A stretch of DNA of 64,000 nt, taken from positions 1-64,000 of the forward strand of contig NZ_SELT01000004.1 of NCBI RefSeq assembly GCF_004361065.1, read 5' to 3'. Positions within the stretch are counted from its first letter, which is position 1. Every line of letters starts with the position of its first letter. The position numbers and the translations under genes are program-made. The notes under the pieces are model-generated. The model did no database searches. It saw only the letters and a program-made list of their open reading frames with translations, and was not told the DNA's origin. The stretch is from Cognatilysobacter terrigena (GTDB taxonomy: Bacteria; Pseudomonadota; Gammaproteobacteria; Xanthomonadales; Xanthomonadaceae). This document shows, one piece after another, positions 8,127-19,702 of the stretch.

Positions 8127-8936
8127 TTGGCCGAAATTATCGTCGTCACGTCGGGCAAGGGTGGCGTGGGCAAGACCACCACCAGCGCCAGTCTCGCCTG
8201 CGGCCTCGCGCGCCGCGGCCACAAGGTCGCCGTCATCGACTTCGACGTCGGCCTGCGCAACCTCGACCTGATCATGGGCTGCGAGCGCCGCGTGGTGTAC
8301 GACTTCGTCAACGTCGTGCACGGCGAAGCGTCGCTTAAGCAGGCGCTGATCAAGGACAAGCGCTTCGACAACCTCTTCGTGCTCGCTGCTTCGCAGACGC
8401 GCGACAAAGACGCGCTGACGAAGGAAGGCGTCGAGAAGGTGCTGAACGACCTCGCCGCCGATGGCTTCGACTACATCGTCTGCGACTCGCCGGCGGGCAT
8501 CGAGAAGGGTGCGTTCCTCGCGATGTACTTCGCCGACCAGGCGGTCGTCGTGGTGAACCCGGAAGTCTCGTCCGTGCGCGACTCCGACCGCATCCTTGGC
8601 CTGCTCGCGTCGAAGACCAAGCGCGCCGAGAACGGCGAGCGCGTCAAGGAACACCTGCTGCTCACGCGCTACAGCCCCAAGCGCGTCGAGACCGGCGAGA
8701 TGCTGAGCATCGGCGACGTCGAGGAGATCCTCGGCCTCAAGGCGATCGGCGTGATCCCGGAATCGGGCGACGTGCTGAACGCATCGAACAAGGGCGAGCC
8801 GGTCATCCTCGAAGCGCAGTCCGACGCCGCGCAGGCGTATGACGACGCGGTGGCGCGCCTGCTCGGCGAGAACCGCCCGATGCGTTACGTGCAGGTCGAA
8901 AAGAAGGGCTTCCTCAGCAAGCTCTTCGGGGGTTGA
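8127..8936 (+). CDS. minD: septum-site-determining ATPase MinD
   Basis: Membrane-associated P-loop ATPase that recruits MinC and oscillates with MinE. Length is 269 aa, as in the family. It has the deviant Walker A GKGGVGKTT (residues 10-18, signature Lys11), IDFDVGLRNLD (Walker A'), CDSPAGIE (Walker B) and a C-terminal amphipathic membrane-targeting helix (KKGFLSKLFGG). It starts with TTG at 8127, supported by GGAGGA at 8114-8119. 90 bp separate it from minC and 3 bp from minE. Confidence 0.97.
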   Translation: MAEIIVVTSGKGGVGKTTTSASLACGLARRGHKVAVIDFDVGLRNLDLIMGCERRVVYDFVNVVHGEASLKQALIKDKRFDNLFVLAASQTRDKDALTKEGVEKVLNDLAADGFDYIVCDSPAGIEKGAFLAMYFADQAVVVVNPEVSSVRDSDRILGLLASKTKRAENGERVKEHLLLTRYSPKRVETGEMLSIGDVEEILGLKAIGVIPESGDVLNASNKGEPVILEAQSDAAQAYDDAVARLLGENRPMRYVQVEKKGFLSKLFGG

Positions 8937-8939
8937 TCC

Positions 8940-9200
8940 ATGGGCATCTTCGATTTCCTGACCGCGAAGAAGCCGACCGCCTCGGTCGCGAAGGATCGCC
9001 TGCGCATCATCGTCGCGCACGAGCGCGTGACGCGTGGCGGCCCGGACTACCTGCCGATGCTGCAGCGCGAGCTGCTCGAAGTGATCCGCAAGTACGTCAA
9101 CGTCGACGCCGAAGCGGTCAAGGTCGACCTGATCGGCGACGGCGACAACAAGGTGCTCGACATTTCCGTCGCGCTACCGGAAAACGGCGCGCAGGCCTGA
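8940..9200 (+). CDS. minE: cell division topological specificity factor MinE
   Basis: Product of 86 aa with an N-terminal [11 protein letters not shown] membrane helix and the anti-MinCD segment ([13 protein letters not shown]) followed by the topological-specificity beta domain. It stimulates MinD ATPase and confines MinCD to the poles. It starts 3 bp after minD and is the last gene of the GNAT-minCDE operon. Confidence 0.96.
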   Translation: MGIFDFLTAKKPTASVAKDRLRIIVAHERVTRGGPDYLPMLQRELLEVIRKYVNVDAEAVKVDLIGDGDNKVLDISVALPENGAQA

Positions 9201-9223
9201 CCGTTTCCATGTTTCGCCTTCTT

Positions 9224-9251
9224 CGATGCCCTCGCCTGTGCGGGGGCATCG
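9224..9251 (+). terminator. hairpin after minE
   Basis: A 12-bp stem with one G-U pair and a CTGT loop, 24 bp past the minE stop. The following tract is only weakly T-rich. Confidence 0.5.
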
Positions 9252-9264
9252 TCGTCTCAAGCCC

Positions 9265-9744
9265 ATGCTGACGCTCGCCGACATCGATTTCGACGCCGCC
9301 GCGGCGCTTCTCGCGCGCTACGGCCTCGTGCTGTCGCGCGTGCCCGACGGCGAGCCGATTCCCGGCAGCTACTGGGGCGAGTGCGAGGCCGGGCTGATCG
9401 GTTCGACGGTCCACGTGCGCGCCGACACGCCGGTGCATTCGATGCTGCACGAGGCCGCGCATCTCATCGTGCTGCCGCCGGAGCGTCGCGACGCCGTGCA
9501 CACCGACGCCACTGACTCCATCGAAGAAGAGAACGCGGTCTGCGTGCTGCAGTCGCTGCTCGGCGATGCACTGCCGGGCGTCGGCGGCGACCGCGTACTC
9601 GCCGACATGGACGCCTGGGGCTACACGTTCCGGCTCGGCTCGGCGAAGGCCTACGTCGAGCAGGATGCGGACGACGCCTGGGCGTGGCTCGAACGCGCGG
9701 GCCTGGCCAACGCCACCACGCGGCGACTCGCTCCGCCGGCCTGA
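9265..9744 (+). CDS. putative zincin metalloprotease-like protein, 159 aa
   Basis: Not assigned to a named gene. The central motif LHEAAHLIV (HExxH) around residues 58-66 is followed about 25 residues later by SIEEENAVCVLQSLL. This resembles the HExxH + ExxxA layout of ImmA/IrrE-like gluzincins, and suggests a zinc site with two His and one Glu. No signal peptide or partner regulator is present. MLTLADID at 9265 was chosen because residues coded by 9226-9264 fall in the terminator hairpin. Function is inferred from the motif only. Confidence 0.65.
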   Translation: MLTLADIDFDAAAALLARYGLVLSRVPDGEPIPGSYWGECEAGLIGSTVHVRADTPVHSMLHEAAHLIVLPPERRDAVHTDATDSIEEENAVCVLQSLLGDALPGVGGDRVLADMDAWGYTFRLGSAKAYVEQDADDAWAWLERAGLANATTRRLAPPA

Positions 9745-9766
9745 ACCGCGCGCGCCGCAGTGCGCC

Positions 9767-9795
9767 TTGCACCGGCCGGGGGCGGCCTCTAGCCT
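9767..9795 (+). promoter_or_regulatory. promoter of the M2 peptidase gene
   Basis: TTGCAC (9767-9772) and TAGCCT (9790-9795) are exactly 17 bp apart. The predicted start of transcription is near 9802, 24 nt before the ATG. GGAG at 9813-9816 serves as the ribosome site. Confidence 0.5.
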
Positions 9796-9825
9796 GCGAC
9801 GACGCCTACCCCCGGAGTCTCCGCC

Positions 9826-11853
9826 ATGAAACCCGTCCGCGCCCTGCTCGCCGTGAGCATCGTCGCCGTCCTCGGCCTGTCCGGCTGCAAGGCGCCGCCC
9901 GGAGCGTCCACCTCGACCGGCACCGCCCCGTCCACCACGGCCGCGACGCCGCCGGAAAACGAAACCGCCGACCAGTTCGTCAAGCGCGTCAACGACGAAT
10001 ACCGCGCGATGTATCCGGAGCTCACGTCGTCGCAGTGGCTGTCGTCGACCTACATCAACGATGACAGCGAGCTCGTGTCGTCGAAGGCGAATGAGCGCTA
10101 CCTCGCGCAGCTCAACGCGTGGATCGAGCAGTCGCGCAGGTTCGAAGGCCAGAAGATGTCGCCGGAAACGGCGCGCGCGATCCAGCTGCTCAAGCTGCAG
10201 GCCGCGATGCCGCCGCCGAAGAATCCGAAGGATCTGGCTGAACTCACGCAGATCGCGACGCGCATGGAAGGCGCGTACGGCAAGGGCGCGTACTGCACCG
10301 GCGAGGGCCCGGCCAAGACGTGTCGCCAGCTCGGCGATCTCGAGGAAGTGCTGGCGAAGAGCCGCGACTACGACGAGCTGCTCGATGCGTGGCAGGGCTG
10401 GCATTCGACCGCGTCCGCGCAGCGCAAGGACTACACGCGCTTCGTCACGCTGATCAACGAAGGTGCGCGCGACATGGGCTATGCCGACGCCGGCGAGCTG
10501 TGGCGTTCCGGCTACGACATGACGCCGGCCGAGCTCTCGGCGGAAACCGATCGCCTGTGGGGACAGGTCAAGCCGCTCTACGAGCAGCTGCACTGTTACG
10601 CCGGCACCAAGCTCGACGCCAAGTACGGCGCGCAGCGCGGCCACGTCGCCGGCCACATGCTCCCGGCGCACCTCATGGGCAACATGTGGCAGCAGGACTG
10701 GGGCAACCTCTGGGACATGCTCGCGCCGTATCCGGGCGCCGGCAGCCTCGACGTCACTTCGTCTCTCGATGCGCAGTACCAGAAGAACCTCGCGGCCGAG
10801 ACCGCGAAGATCAGCGGCGACCGTTCGCCATCCGCGGTGTCGCAGGCCGAGCACGATGCGCTGCTCGCCACCGCGAAGCAGATGAACGAGCGCGCGCAGG
10901 ATTTCTACACGTCGATCGGCATGCCCAAGCTGCCGACGTCGTACTGGGAGAAGACGCAGTTCATCAAGCCGCGCGACCGCGATGTGGTCTGCCATGCGTC
11001 GGCGTGGGACATGAACATGTCGGGCGACGTGCGCATCAAGATGTGCACGAAGCCTACGGAAGAAGACTTCACCACGATCTACCACGAGATGGGCCACGTG
11101 TATTACTACCTGGCCTACAACAAGCAGCCGCCGCTGTTCCAGGCCGGCGCGCACGACGGCTTCCATGAAGCGATCGGCGACACGATCGTGCTGTCGATGA
11201 CGCCCGCCTATCTGCACCAGATCGGACTCGTCGACCAGCCGCAGCAGACGAATGAAGCGCTGATCAACGCACAGATGCGCATGGCGCTCGCGAAGGTGGC
11301 GTTCCTGCCGTTCGGCCTGATGATCGACCGCTGGCGCTGGGGCGTGTTCGACGGCTCGATCAAGCCGGAGAACTACAACACCGCGTGGTGGCAGCTGAAG
11401 GCCAAGTACCAGGGCGTCGCGCCGCCGACGCCGCGTGGCGAGAACTTCTTCGACCCGGCCGCGAAATACCACGTGCCGGCGAACACGCCGTACACGCGCT
11501 ACTTCCTCGCCGATATCCTGCAGTTCCAGTTCTACAAGTCGCTGTGCGATGCGTCGGGCTACAAGGGTCCGTTGTACGAGTGCAGCTTCTACGGCAACCC
11601 GGAAGCCGGCCATCGCTACCTGACGATGCTGTCGCACGGCGCGAGCCAGCCGTGGCAGAAGACGCTCAAGGAAATGACGGGCAGCGAGAAGATGGACGCG
11701 TCCGCCGTGCTCGAGTACTTCGCGCCGCTGCAGCAGTGGCTCAAGCAGCAGAACGAAGGCAAGACCTGCGGCTGGGAACCGAATGCGGTGACCTCTGCAC
11801 CGCCGGCCTCGACACCGGCGCCCGCGAAGCCCGCAGCGCCTGCCAAGGCGTGA
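9826..11853 (+). CDS. M2 family peptidyl-dipeptidase (ACE-like), lipoprotein
   Basis: Zinc peptidyl-dipeptidase related to angiotensin-converting enzyme, 675 aa. A lipoprotein signal ends in LSGC (lipobox, Cys near 23), followed by a Thr/Pro/Ser-rich linker. The catalytic centre is HEMGH (His420, Glu421, His424), with the third zinc ligand Glu in GFHEAIGDTI about 24 residues later. The C-terminus is Pro/Ala-rich. It is predicted to sit on the periplasmic face of a membrane and to remove C-terminal dipeptides. Single-gene unit with its own promoter and terminator. Confidence 0.93.
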   Translation: MKPVRALLAVSIVAVLGLSGCKAPPGASTSTGTAPSTTAATPPENETADQFVKRVNDEYRAMYPELTSSQWLSSTYINDDSELVSSKANERYLAQLNAWIEQSRRFEGQKMSPETARAIQLLKLQAAMPPPKNPKDLAELTQIATRMEGAYGKGAYCTGEGPAKTCRQLGDLEEVLAKSRDYDELLDAWQGWHSTASAQRKDYTRFVTLINEGARDMGYADAGELWRSGYDMTPAELSAETDRLWGQVKPLYEQLHCYAGTKLDAKYGAQRGHVAGHMLPAHLMGNMWQQDWGNLWDMLAPYPGAGSLDVTSSLDAQYQKNLAAETAKISGDRSPSAVSQAEHDALLATAKQMNERAQDFYTSIGMPKLPTSYWEKTQFIKPRDRDVVCHASAWDMNMSGDVRIKMCTKPTEEDFTTIYHEMGHVYYYLAYNKQPPLFQAGAHDGFHEAIGDTIVLSMTPAYLHQIGLVDQPQQTNEALINAQMRMALAKVAFLPFGLMIDRWRWGVFDGSIKPENYNTAWWQLKAKYQGVAPPTPRGENFFDPAAKYHVPANTPYTRYFLADILQFQFYKSLCDASGYKGPLYECSFYGNPEAGHRYLTMLSHGASQPWQKTLKEMTGSEKMDASAVLEYFAPLQQWLKQQNEGKTCGWEPNAVTSAPPASTPAPAKPAAPAKA

Positions 11854-11860
11854 TCGATCG

Positions 11861-11885
11861 AAGGGCCGGCCTCGCCGGCCCTTCT
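11861..11885 (+). terminator. Rho-independent terminator after the M2 peptidase
   Basis: AAGGGCCGGC / GCCGGCCCTT 10-bp perfect stem, 3-nt loop, then TTC. It also lies just past the stop of the convergent exporter gene (11896) and may serve both. Confidence 0.75.
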
Positions 11886-11895
11886 TCGTAGTGCG

Positions 11896-13149
11896 TCAAG
11901 GCGTCGGGACGTCGGCGCCTTCGCAGCGCAGCGCGTTCTTCCGCGACACCGCGGTCTCCCAGCTCCAGAACGCGAACGCCACCAGCGTCATCGCCGTGGC
12001 CGCGGCGGCGAGCCACAGCGTGTGATGCGACAGCAGCGGCGACAGCACGCCCGCGACCAGCGCATTCATCACCAAGCTGGTGAACGCCTGTAACGACGAC
12101 GCCGAGCCGCGTTGGCGTGGATACATGTCGAGGATCGCGAGTGTCAGCACCGGGAACACGAGCGCGATGCCGAACGCGTGCAGCGTCATCGGCAGCACCG
12201 CCCACGGGATCTCGGGAACCGGTGCGAGCGCGTTGTAGACGACGTTGAACGCCATCGCGATGGCGGTCGAGATGAAGCCGATGCGCACGAGGCGGTCGCC
12301 ACTCAACTTGCCGGCGGCGCGTCCGGACACGAATGCGCCGAGGATCATTCCCCCGATGGTCGGCACGAAGAACCAGGCGAATTCGGTCTCGCCCAGGTGA
12401 CGGCCGTGCAGCCGCAGCATCTCGAGCACGAACACCGGCGCTGATGCGATGTACAGGAACAGCGCGCTGAAGTTGAACGACGACGCGGCCGCGAGCCGCT
12501 GGAAGCGCGGATTGATGAAGATCGCGGCGTAGTCGCGCAGCAGCGAACGCGGCGCGAACGCGAGTCGCGCCGCGGGCGGATGCGTCTCGGGCAGCACGGC
12601 CCAGGTGGCCACGAGCAGTACCACGCCGAACACCACCAAGAACCAGAAAATCATCGGCCAGCGGCTCCAGCCCAGCAGCCAGCCGCCGATGACGGGCGCG
12701 ATCGCCGGCGCGATGCCGAAGATCATCGACACCTGGCTCATCAGGCGCTGCGCGTCGGGGCCCTGCAGCACGTCGCGGATCACCGCGCGGCCGACGATCA
12801 GGCCGACACCCGACGAAAGCCCCTGCAGCGCGCGGAATGCAAGCAGCGTCGGCAGATCCTTCGCGAGCGCGCAGCCCGCCGACGCCGCAACGAACACGAT
12901 CAGCCCGCCAAGGATGACGCGACGCCGGCCGATCGCATCCGACAGCGGCCCGTGCACCACGCTCATCAGCGCGTAGGCGATCAGGTAGACGCTGATCGTC
13001 TGCTGCATGGCTACGGCATCGGCGCCGAGCTGCGCGCCGATCTGCAGGAACGCCGGGAAGATCGTGTCGATCGAGAACGGGCCGAACATCGCCAACCCGC
13101 CCAGCAGCAGGGCGAGGCGTCGCGTGGACGGGCGGACGTTGGGCGTCAT
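11896..13149 (-). CDS. Bcr/CflA-type MFS drug exporter
   Basis: Product of 417 aa with 12 predicted transmembrane segments. The MFS motif A (GPLSDAIGRRRVIL) lies between helices 2 and 3. The stretches ALQGLSSGVGLIVGRAVIRD and MIFGIAPAIAPVIGGWL are characteristic of the Bcr/CflA 14-kDa-spacer DHA1 subfamily. Proton-driven export of drugs or metabolites is inferred. The start at 13149 (MTPNVRPSTRR) excludes an Arg/Ala-rich extension of the open frame to 13272. It is divergent from the Atm1-like exporter. Confidence 0.87.
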   Translation of the reverse strand: MTPNVRPSTRRLALLLGGLAMFGPFSIDTIFPAFLQIGAQLGADAVAMQQTISVYLIAYALMSVVHGPLSDAIGRRRVILGGLIVFVAASAGCALAKDLPTLLAFRALQGLSSGVGLIVGRAVIRDVLQGPDAQRLMSQVSMIFGIAPAIAPVIGGWLLGWSRWPMIFWFLVVFGVVLLVATWAVLPETHPPAARLAFAPRSLLRDYAAIFINPRFQRLAAASSFNFSALFLYIASAPVFVLEMLRLHGRHLGETEFAWFFVPTIGGMILGAFVSGRAAGKLSGDRLVRIGFISTAIAMAFNVVYNALAPVPEIPWAVLPMTLHAFGIALVFPVLTLAILDMYPRQRGSASSLQAFTSLVMNALVAGVLSPLLSHHTLWLAAAATAMTLVAFAFWSWETAVSRKNALRCEGADVPTP

Positions 13150-13286
13150 GGATCGGGCCGCGGCGGGGCGCACTAGGGTAAACGCCGGGGCGGTCACGGC
13201 CGACGCGCCGGGGCGAACGTCGCGTTGCAGCGGGCGCACGGCCGCTTGGTGGCGACCGATGGAACGCGCCATCGGCCGGGCGACGG

Positions 13287-13315
13287 TTGTTCCGTCACGT
13301 CCCCGGCCTTACGTT
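13287..13315 (+). promoter_or_regulatory. promoter of the Atm1-like ABC gene (leaderless layout)
   Basis: TTGTTC (13287-13292), 17 bp, TACGTT (13310-13315), then 6 nt to ATG 13322. Both hexamers and the spacing are good, and the start of transcription would fall on the start codon. No SD is present. Confidence 0.55.
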
Positions 13316-13321
13316 GAACCC

Positions 13322-15124
13322 ATGGCCTCCCCTGACCCCCTGAGCGTCGCCGCGCGCGGCACGCAGCGCAGCGACTTCGGCATCGTCCGCTCGCTGTTCC
13401 CCTACCTGAAGCCGCACATCGGCCGCATCGCGTTCGCGATCGGCTGCCTGCTGATCGCCAAGCTGCTCGGGCTGACGGTGCCGATGCTGCTCAAGCGCAT
13501 CGTCGACTCGCTCAACATCGAAGCGACGTTGCGCGTGCTGCCCGTGCTGCTGCTCACCGCGTACGGTGCGGCGCGCGTCGGCGTGAATCTCGTCACCGAA
13601 CTGCGGCAGGTGGTGTTCGCGCGCGTGATGGCACGCACCGCGCGCGAGGTCACGCTCAAGGTATTCCGCCACCTGCATGCGCTGAGCCTGAAATTCCATC
13701 TCTCGCGTCGCACCGGCGGCGTCTCGCGCGATGTCGAACGCGGCGGCACCGCGATCACCGACCTGCTCGACTGGACGATCTACACGATCATCCCGACGAT
13801 CATCGAGGTCACGCTGGTGACGGGCTTCCTCGTCATCCACTACGGCTGGTCGTTCGGCGTGATCACGCTGCTGACGCTGGCCGGCTACATCGGATGGACG
13901 TTCGCCGTCACCGAATGGCGCACGCGCTACTACCGCGCGAAGGTCGAGGCCGACACCAAGGCGAACGCGCGCGCGGTCGATTCGCTGCTCAACTACGAGA
14001 CGGTCAAGTACTTCAACAACGAAGAGCACGAGGCCAGCCGCTACGACGCGAACCTCAAGCACGTCGAAGAAGCCACGGTGATGAGCCTCAAGTCGCTGGC
14101 CGTGCTCAACGTCGGGCAGACCGCGATCGTGTCGTTGGGCGTCACCGCGCTGATGTGGCGCGCGGCGGCGGGCGTCGTCGCGGGGCAGTACACGCTCGGC
14201 GACCTCGTGCTGGTCAACGCGTACCTGCTGCAGCTCGCGGCGCCGCTGAACTACCTCGGCATGATGTACCGCGAGATCAAGCAGTCGATCACCAACATGG
14301 AGCGCCTGTTCGGCCTTCTCGACGAAAAGCTCGACGTGCAGGACAGGCCCGGCGCGCTGCCGCTGCACACGCGAAAGGCCCACGTCCGTTTCGAGGACGT
14401 GCGCTTCGCCTACGACCCGCGCCGCGAAATCCTCAAGGGCGTGAATTTCGAGATCCGACCCGGCCAGACGGTGGCGGTGGTCGGCCATTCGGGCTCGGGC
14501 AAGTCCACCCTCGCCCGCCTGCTCTACCGCTTCTACGACCCGGATCACGGCCGCATTACGATCGACGGGCATGACCTGCGCGATCTCACGCAGGGCTCCG
14601 TGCGCGCGGCGATCGCAACCGTGCCGCAGGACACCGTGCTGTTCAACGACACGATCTACTACAACATCCACTACGGACGTCCGAACGCGACGCGTGAGGA
14701 AGTGGAAGCCGCCGCAAAAGCCGCGCACATCCACGAGTTCATCCTCGCGATGCCGGACGGCTACGAAACCGAAGTCGGCGAGCGCGGCTTGAAGCTTTCG
14801 GGTGGTGAGAAGCAGCGCGTCGCCATCGCGCGTGCGCTGCTCAAGAACCCGGCGATCATGATTTTCGACGAGGCGACGTCCGCACTCGACTCGCGCTCGG
14901 AAAAGGCGATCCAGGCGGAGCTCGATCGCATCGCGGAAGGCCGCACGACTCTGGTCATCGCGCATCGCCTGTCGACGGTGATGAACGCCGACCGCATCCT
15001 CGTGATGGACGCCGGCCGCATCGTCGAACAGGGCACGCACGAGGAGCTCATCGCCTCGCTCGGCCACTATGCACAGCTGTGGCAGCTGCAGTTGCAGGCG
15101 GCGGACGAGGCGGCCGTCGCCTGA
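13322..15124 (+). CDS. Atm1-type ABC exporter (heavy-metal / Fe-S-glutathione family)
   Basis: Half-size ABC exporter, 600 aa. Six transmembrane helices span residues ~35-310 and contain LLNYETVKYFNNEEHEASRYD, the hallmark of Atm1/HMT1 proteins (glutathione-conjugate binding region). The nucleotide-binding domain covers ~360-585, with Walker A GHSGSGKST, Q-loop, LSGGEKQRVAIARALL signature, Walker B IMIFDEATSALD and H-loop IAHRLSTV. It works as a homodimer in the inner membrane. ATG 13322 fits the leaderless promoter; the upstream open frame to 13007 is antisense to the exporter gene and is rejected. Confidence 0.92.
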   Translation: MASPDPLSVAARGTQRSDFGIVRSLFPYLKPHIGRIAFAIGCLLIAKLLGLTVPMLLKRIVDSLNIEATLRVLPVLLLTAYGAARVGVNLVTELRQVVFARVMARTAREVTLKVFRHLHALSLKFHLSRRTGGVSRDVERGGTAITDLLDWTIYTIIPTIIEVTLVTGFLVIHYGWSFGVITLLTLAGYIGWTFAVTEWRTRYYRAKVEADTKANARAVDSLLNYETVKYFNNEEHEASRYDANLKHVEEATVMSLKSLAVLNVGQTAIVSLGVTALMWRAAAGVVAGQYTLGDLVLVNAYLLQLAAPLNYLGMMYREIKQSITNMERLFGLLDEKLDVQDRPGALPLHTRKAHVRFEDVRFAYDPRREILKGVNFEIRPGQTVAVVGHSGSGKSTLARLLYRFYDPDHGRITIDGHDLRDLTQGSVRAAIATVPQDTVLFNDTIYYNIHYGRPNATREEVEAAAKAAHIHEFILAMPDGYETEVGERGLKLSGGEKQRVAIARALLKNPAIMIFDEATSALDSRSEKAIQAELDRIAEGRTTLVIAHRLSTVMNADRILVMDAGRIVEQGTHEELIASLGHYAQLWQLQLQAADEAAVA

Positions 15125-15127
15125 TCG

Positions 15128-15847
15128 CTAGTCGGCGGGAATGCCCGGGTCGAACTCGTCGTTGACGACTTCGAGGCACACCGGCGCGCGCGGCTTGAGC
15201 GCGTAGCGATGCTGCACGGCGCCGTCGACCTCCATGTTGCCTATCGCGCGCGTCGCCTTGCGCGTGAGCAGGTTGACGCTGGTGTCGGTGGTTTCGCCGC
15301 TGCCGCGGTTCAGCACGCCTTCGTCGAATCCGATCAGGCGCATGCAGCCGTCCTGCCAGCGGAACTTGTAGGTCGTGTGACTCGCCGTCCACGAACCCGC
15401 GTTGGCGAAGAAGCCGACGGTGACGCCCAGCACGCGCTTGTCGAGCGTCAGCCCGCCGTCCTCGTACGCGTCGGACAGCGTAGGGATGTCGTTGCGGCGG
15501 ATGACCGTGTCGGACTGCGCCACGCGTCGCCAGCCGCCTGCCGGATCGGCGAGGAGCACGAGCAGTACGCGCGGATTGGTGTCGAGCTCGGGCACACCCA
15601 GGCCCTCGTTGTGCAGCACGTTGCGCGGGTCGGCGTCGCGCAGCAACAGGACGACGTCGGGCTTCGCGTCGGCGTCGACCGGGCCTGTCAGGCGCTCCTC
15701 GACCGTCCACCCCTTCGGCACGAACGCTTCTACGGTGGCGGCGCGCTCGGGTAGCAGCGGCGTCGGCACATCGGGGATTTCGAGCTCCTGCGCCCCGACC
15801 GTTCCCACGGCAGCGAGCAGCAGCAACGGCACGGCGTTGCGGATCAT
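15128..15847 (-). CDS. secreted hypothetical protein, 239 aa
   Basis: Signal peptide MIRNAVPLLLLAAVGTVGAQ with likely cleavage after Ala. The stretch after it (LTGPVDADAKPDVVLLLRDAD) resembles a single FG-GAP/VCBS-like 'DxDxKxD' calcium-binding loop. The rest is beta-rich with single cysteines near the middle and the end. No catalytic motif. The gene is divergent from the glycine riboswitch and ends 3 bp from the convergent ABC gene. Function unknown. Confidence 0.75.
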   Translation of the reverse strand: MIRNAVPLLLLAAVGTVGAQELEIPDVPTPLLPERAATVEAFVPKGWTVEERLTGPVDADAKPDVVLLLRDADPRNVLHNEGLGVPELDTNPRVLLVLLADPAGGWRRVAQSDTVIRRNDIPTLSDAYEDGGLTLDKRVLGVTVGFFANAGSWTASHTTYKFRWQDGCMRLIGFDEGVLNRGSGETTDTSVNLLTRKATRAIGNMEVDGAVQHRYALKPRAPVCLEVVNDEFDPGIPAD

Positions 15848-15912
15848 GTGCGTCTCCCCAATGAGCGGCCGCCAGCCTAGCGGCGGGAGCCCGCCGCGCC
15901 CACCCCACGGGC

Positions 15913-15918
15913 TACAAT
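15913..15918 (+). promoter_or_regulatory. -10 element of the riboswitch-gcvP transcript
   Basis: TACAAT, one mismatch from TATAAT, 8-10 nt before the first conserved bases of the glycine aptamer. No recognisable -35 is found at 16-18 bp. Confidence 0.55.
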
Positions 15919-15925
15919 GCGCGTC

Positions 15926-16108
15926 GAAGCACCGGTGGGAGAAGCGGGCCCCGGCCCGCTGCCGAAGGCGCAATCGCCCGGAATCGCTCAGGCCCCCATA
16001 CCGCCGGCTGCAAACACTCTGGAGAGACCGGTTCGATCCGGCGCCGAAGGGGCAAGAAGCGCATCCTCCCCCGCGCTTCCAAACTCTCAGGCAAAAGGAC
16101 AGAGGGGC
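15926..16108 (+). promoter_or_regulatory. tandem glycine riboswitch controlling gcvP
   Basis: Two consecutive aptamers match the glycine riboswitch consensus. The first (about 15930-16006) has GTGGGAGA, CCGAAGGCGCAA and GGAATCGCTCAGGC. The second (about 16012-16107) has CTCTGGAGAGA, GCCGAAGGGGCAA and AAACTCTCAGGCAAAAGGACAGAG, the nearly invariant core. A hairpin at 16108-16133 may be part of the expression platform. The known family binds glycine cooperatively and turns on the glycine cleavage system, matching the gene 72 nt downstream. Confidence 0.95.
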
Positions 16109-16179
16109 GCCCATCGGCTAATGCCGGCGGGCGACGTGCCCTCTTCCCGCGGCCGCGCGCCGTGCCACGACTCTCCGCC

Positions 16180-19125
<2,946 letters not shown>

Positions 19126-19150
19126 GCGATCGCACGATCGATCCTGGAAG

Positions 19151-19174
19151 AGCCCCGCCCGCGCGGGGCTTTTT
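19151..19174 (+). terminator. Rho-independent terminator after gcvP
   Basis: AGCCCCGC / GCGGGGCT 8-bp stem, CCGC loop, then TTTTC, 25 bp past the stop. Confidence 0.85.
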
Positions 19175-19188
19175 CTTGGACGACGATC

Positions 19189-19506
19189 TCAGTGCAGATC
19201 GCCCATCAACGGATCCGCGCGACGCTCGATCGACGGCGCGACATCGGCGGTCGCCGGCGTGCGCTTGCCGGCGCCGTGACTCGCCTCGCCGCCCAGGCGC
19301 CCGATGTGCGCCATGTGCACGCGGTCGCGGCTGACCGCCTCGCCGCCCTTTCGGCCGGCTTCGCGGGCTTCTTCGGAATCGAACTCGTGGGCGTGTCCGC
19401 TCTGGTGCGCGGCGCGGCCGCCCATGGACGAGATCGCGCGCTGTTTGGCCGGGTCCATGCTGCCGAACCCGCCCCCGTGGCGGCCGCCTCGGTTGCTGTT
19501 CGCCAT
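19189..19506 (-). CDS. KGG-repeat stress-induced protein
   Basis: Hydrophilic protein of 105 aa with Gly- and Arg-rich start, then repeated KGG-type units: KQRAISSMGGRAAHQSG, EAREAGRKGGEAVSRD and HMAHIGRLGGEASHG. Such proteins (YciG/GsiB-like) are dehydration and general-stress proteins of unknown mechanism. It is transcribed divergently from the Crp/Fnr-type gene; the shared 264-bp region holds two inverted repeats. Codon use is normal for the window. Confidence 0.85.
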   Translation of the reverse strand: MANSNRGGRHGGGFGSMDPAKQRAISSMGGRAAHQSGHAHEFDSEEAREAGRKGGEAVSRDRVHMAHIGRLGGEASHGAGKRTPATADVAPSIERRADPLMGDLH

Positions 19507-19636
19507 TGCTGCTTCCTCCTACGCGTCGGCGTCGGTCGGGGACGCCGTCCGTCCTGTCGCCGCCGGCATCGCGCAGCGACCGGTCCTCGCAACCGGGCGT
19601 GATGCGCGGGTGCAGGAGCAGCGTAGCGACCGCAGT

Positions 19637-19653
19637 GTTATCGGAGCGATAAC
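19637..19653. promoter_or_regulatory. inverted repeat between the KGG and regulator genes
   Basis: GTTATCG GAG CGATAAC, a perfect 7-bp inverted repeat with a 3-nt centre, in the divergent intergenic region. It may be an operator or a small hairpin. Confidence 0.35.
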
Positions 19654-19702
19654 CGGGCGCTCGCGGCCGGCCGGGACGCGCCGATGACCGGTCGCTCCGC
19701 CT

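Noticed and set aside
9118-11637. 839-aa minus-strand frame opposite the M2 peptidase
   Set aside because: Same shadow effect; composition is almost entirely Arg, Val, Leu, His and Ala and it spans two plus-strand genes, including minE's end.
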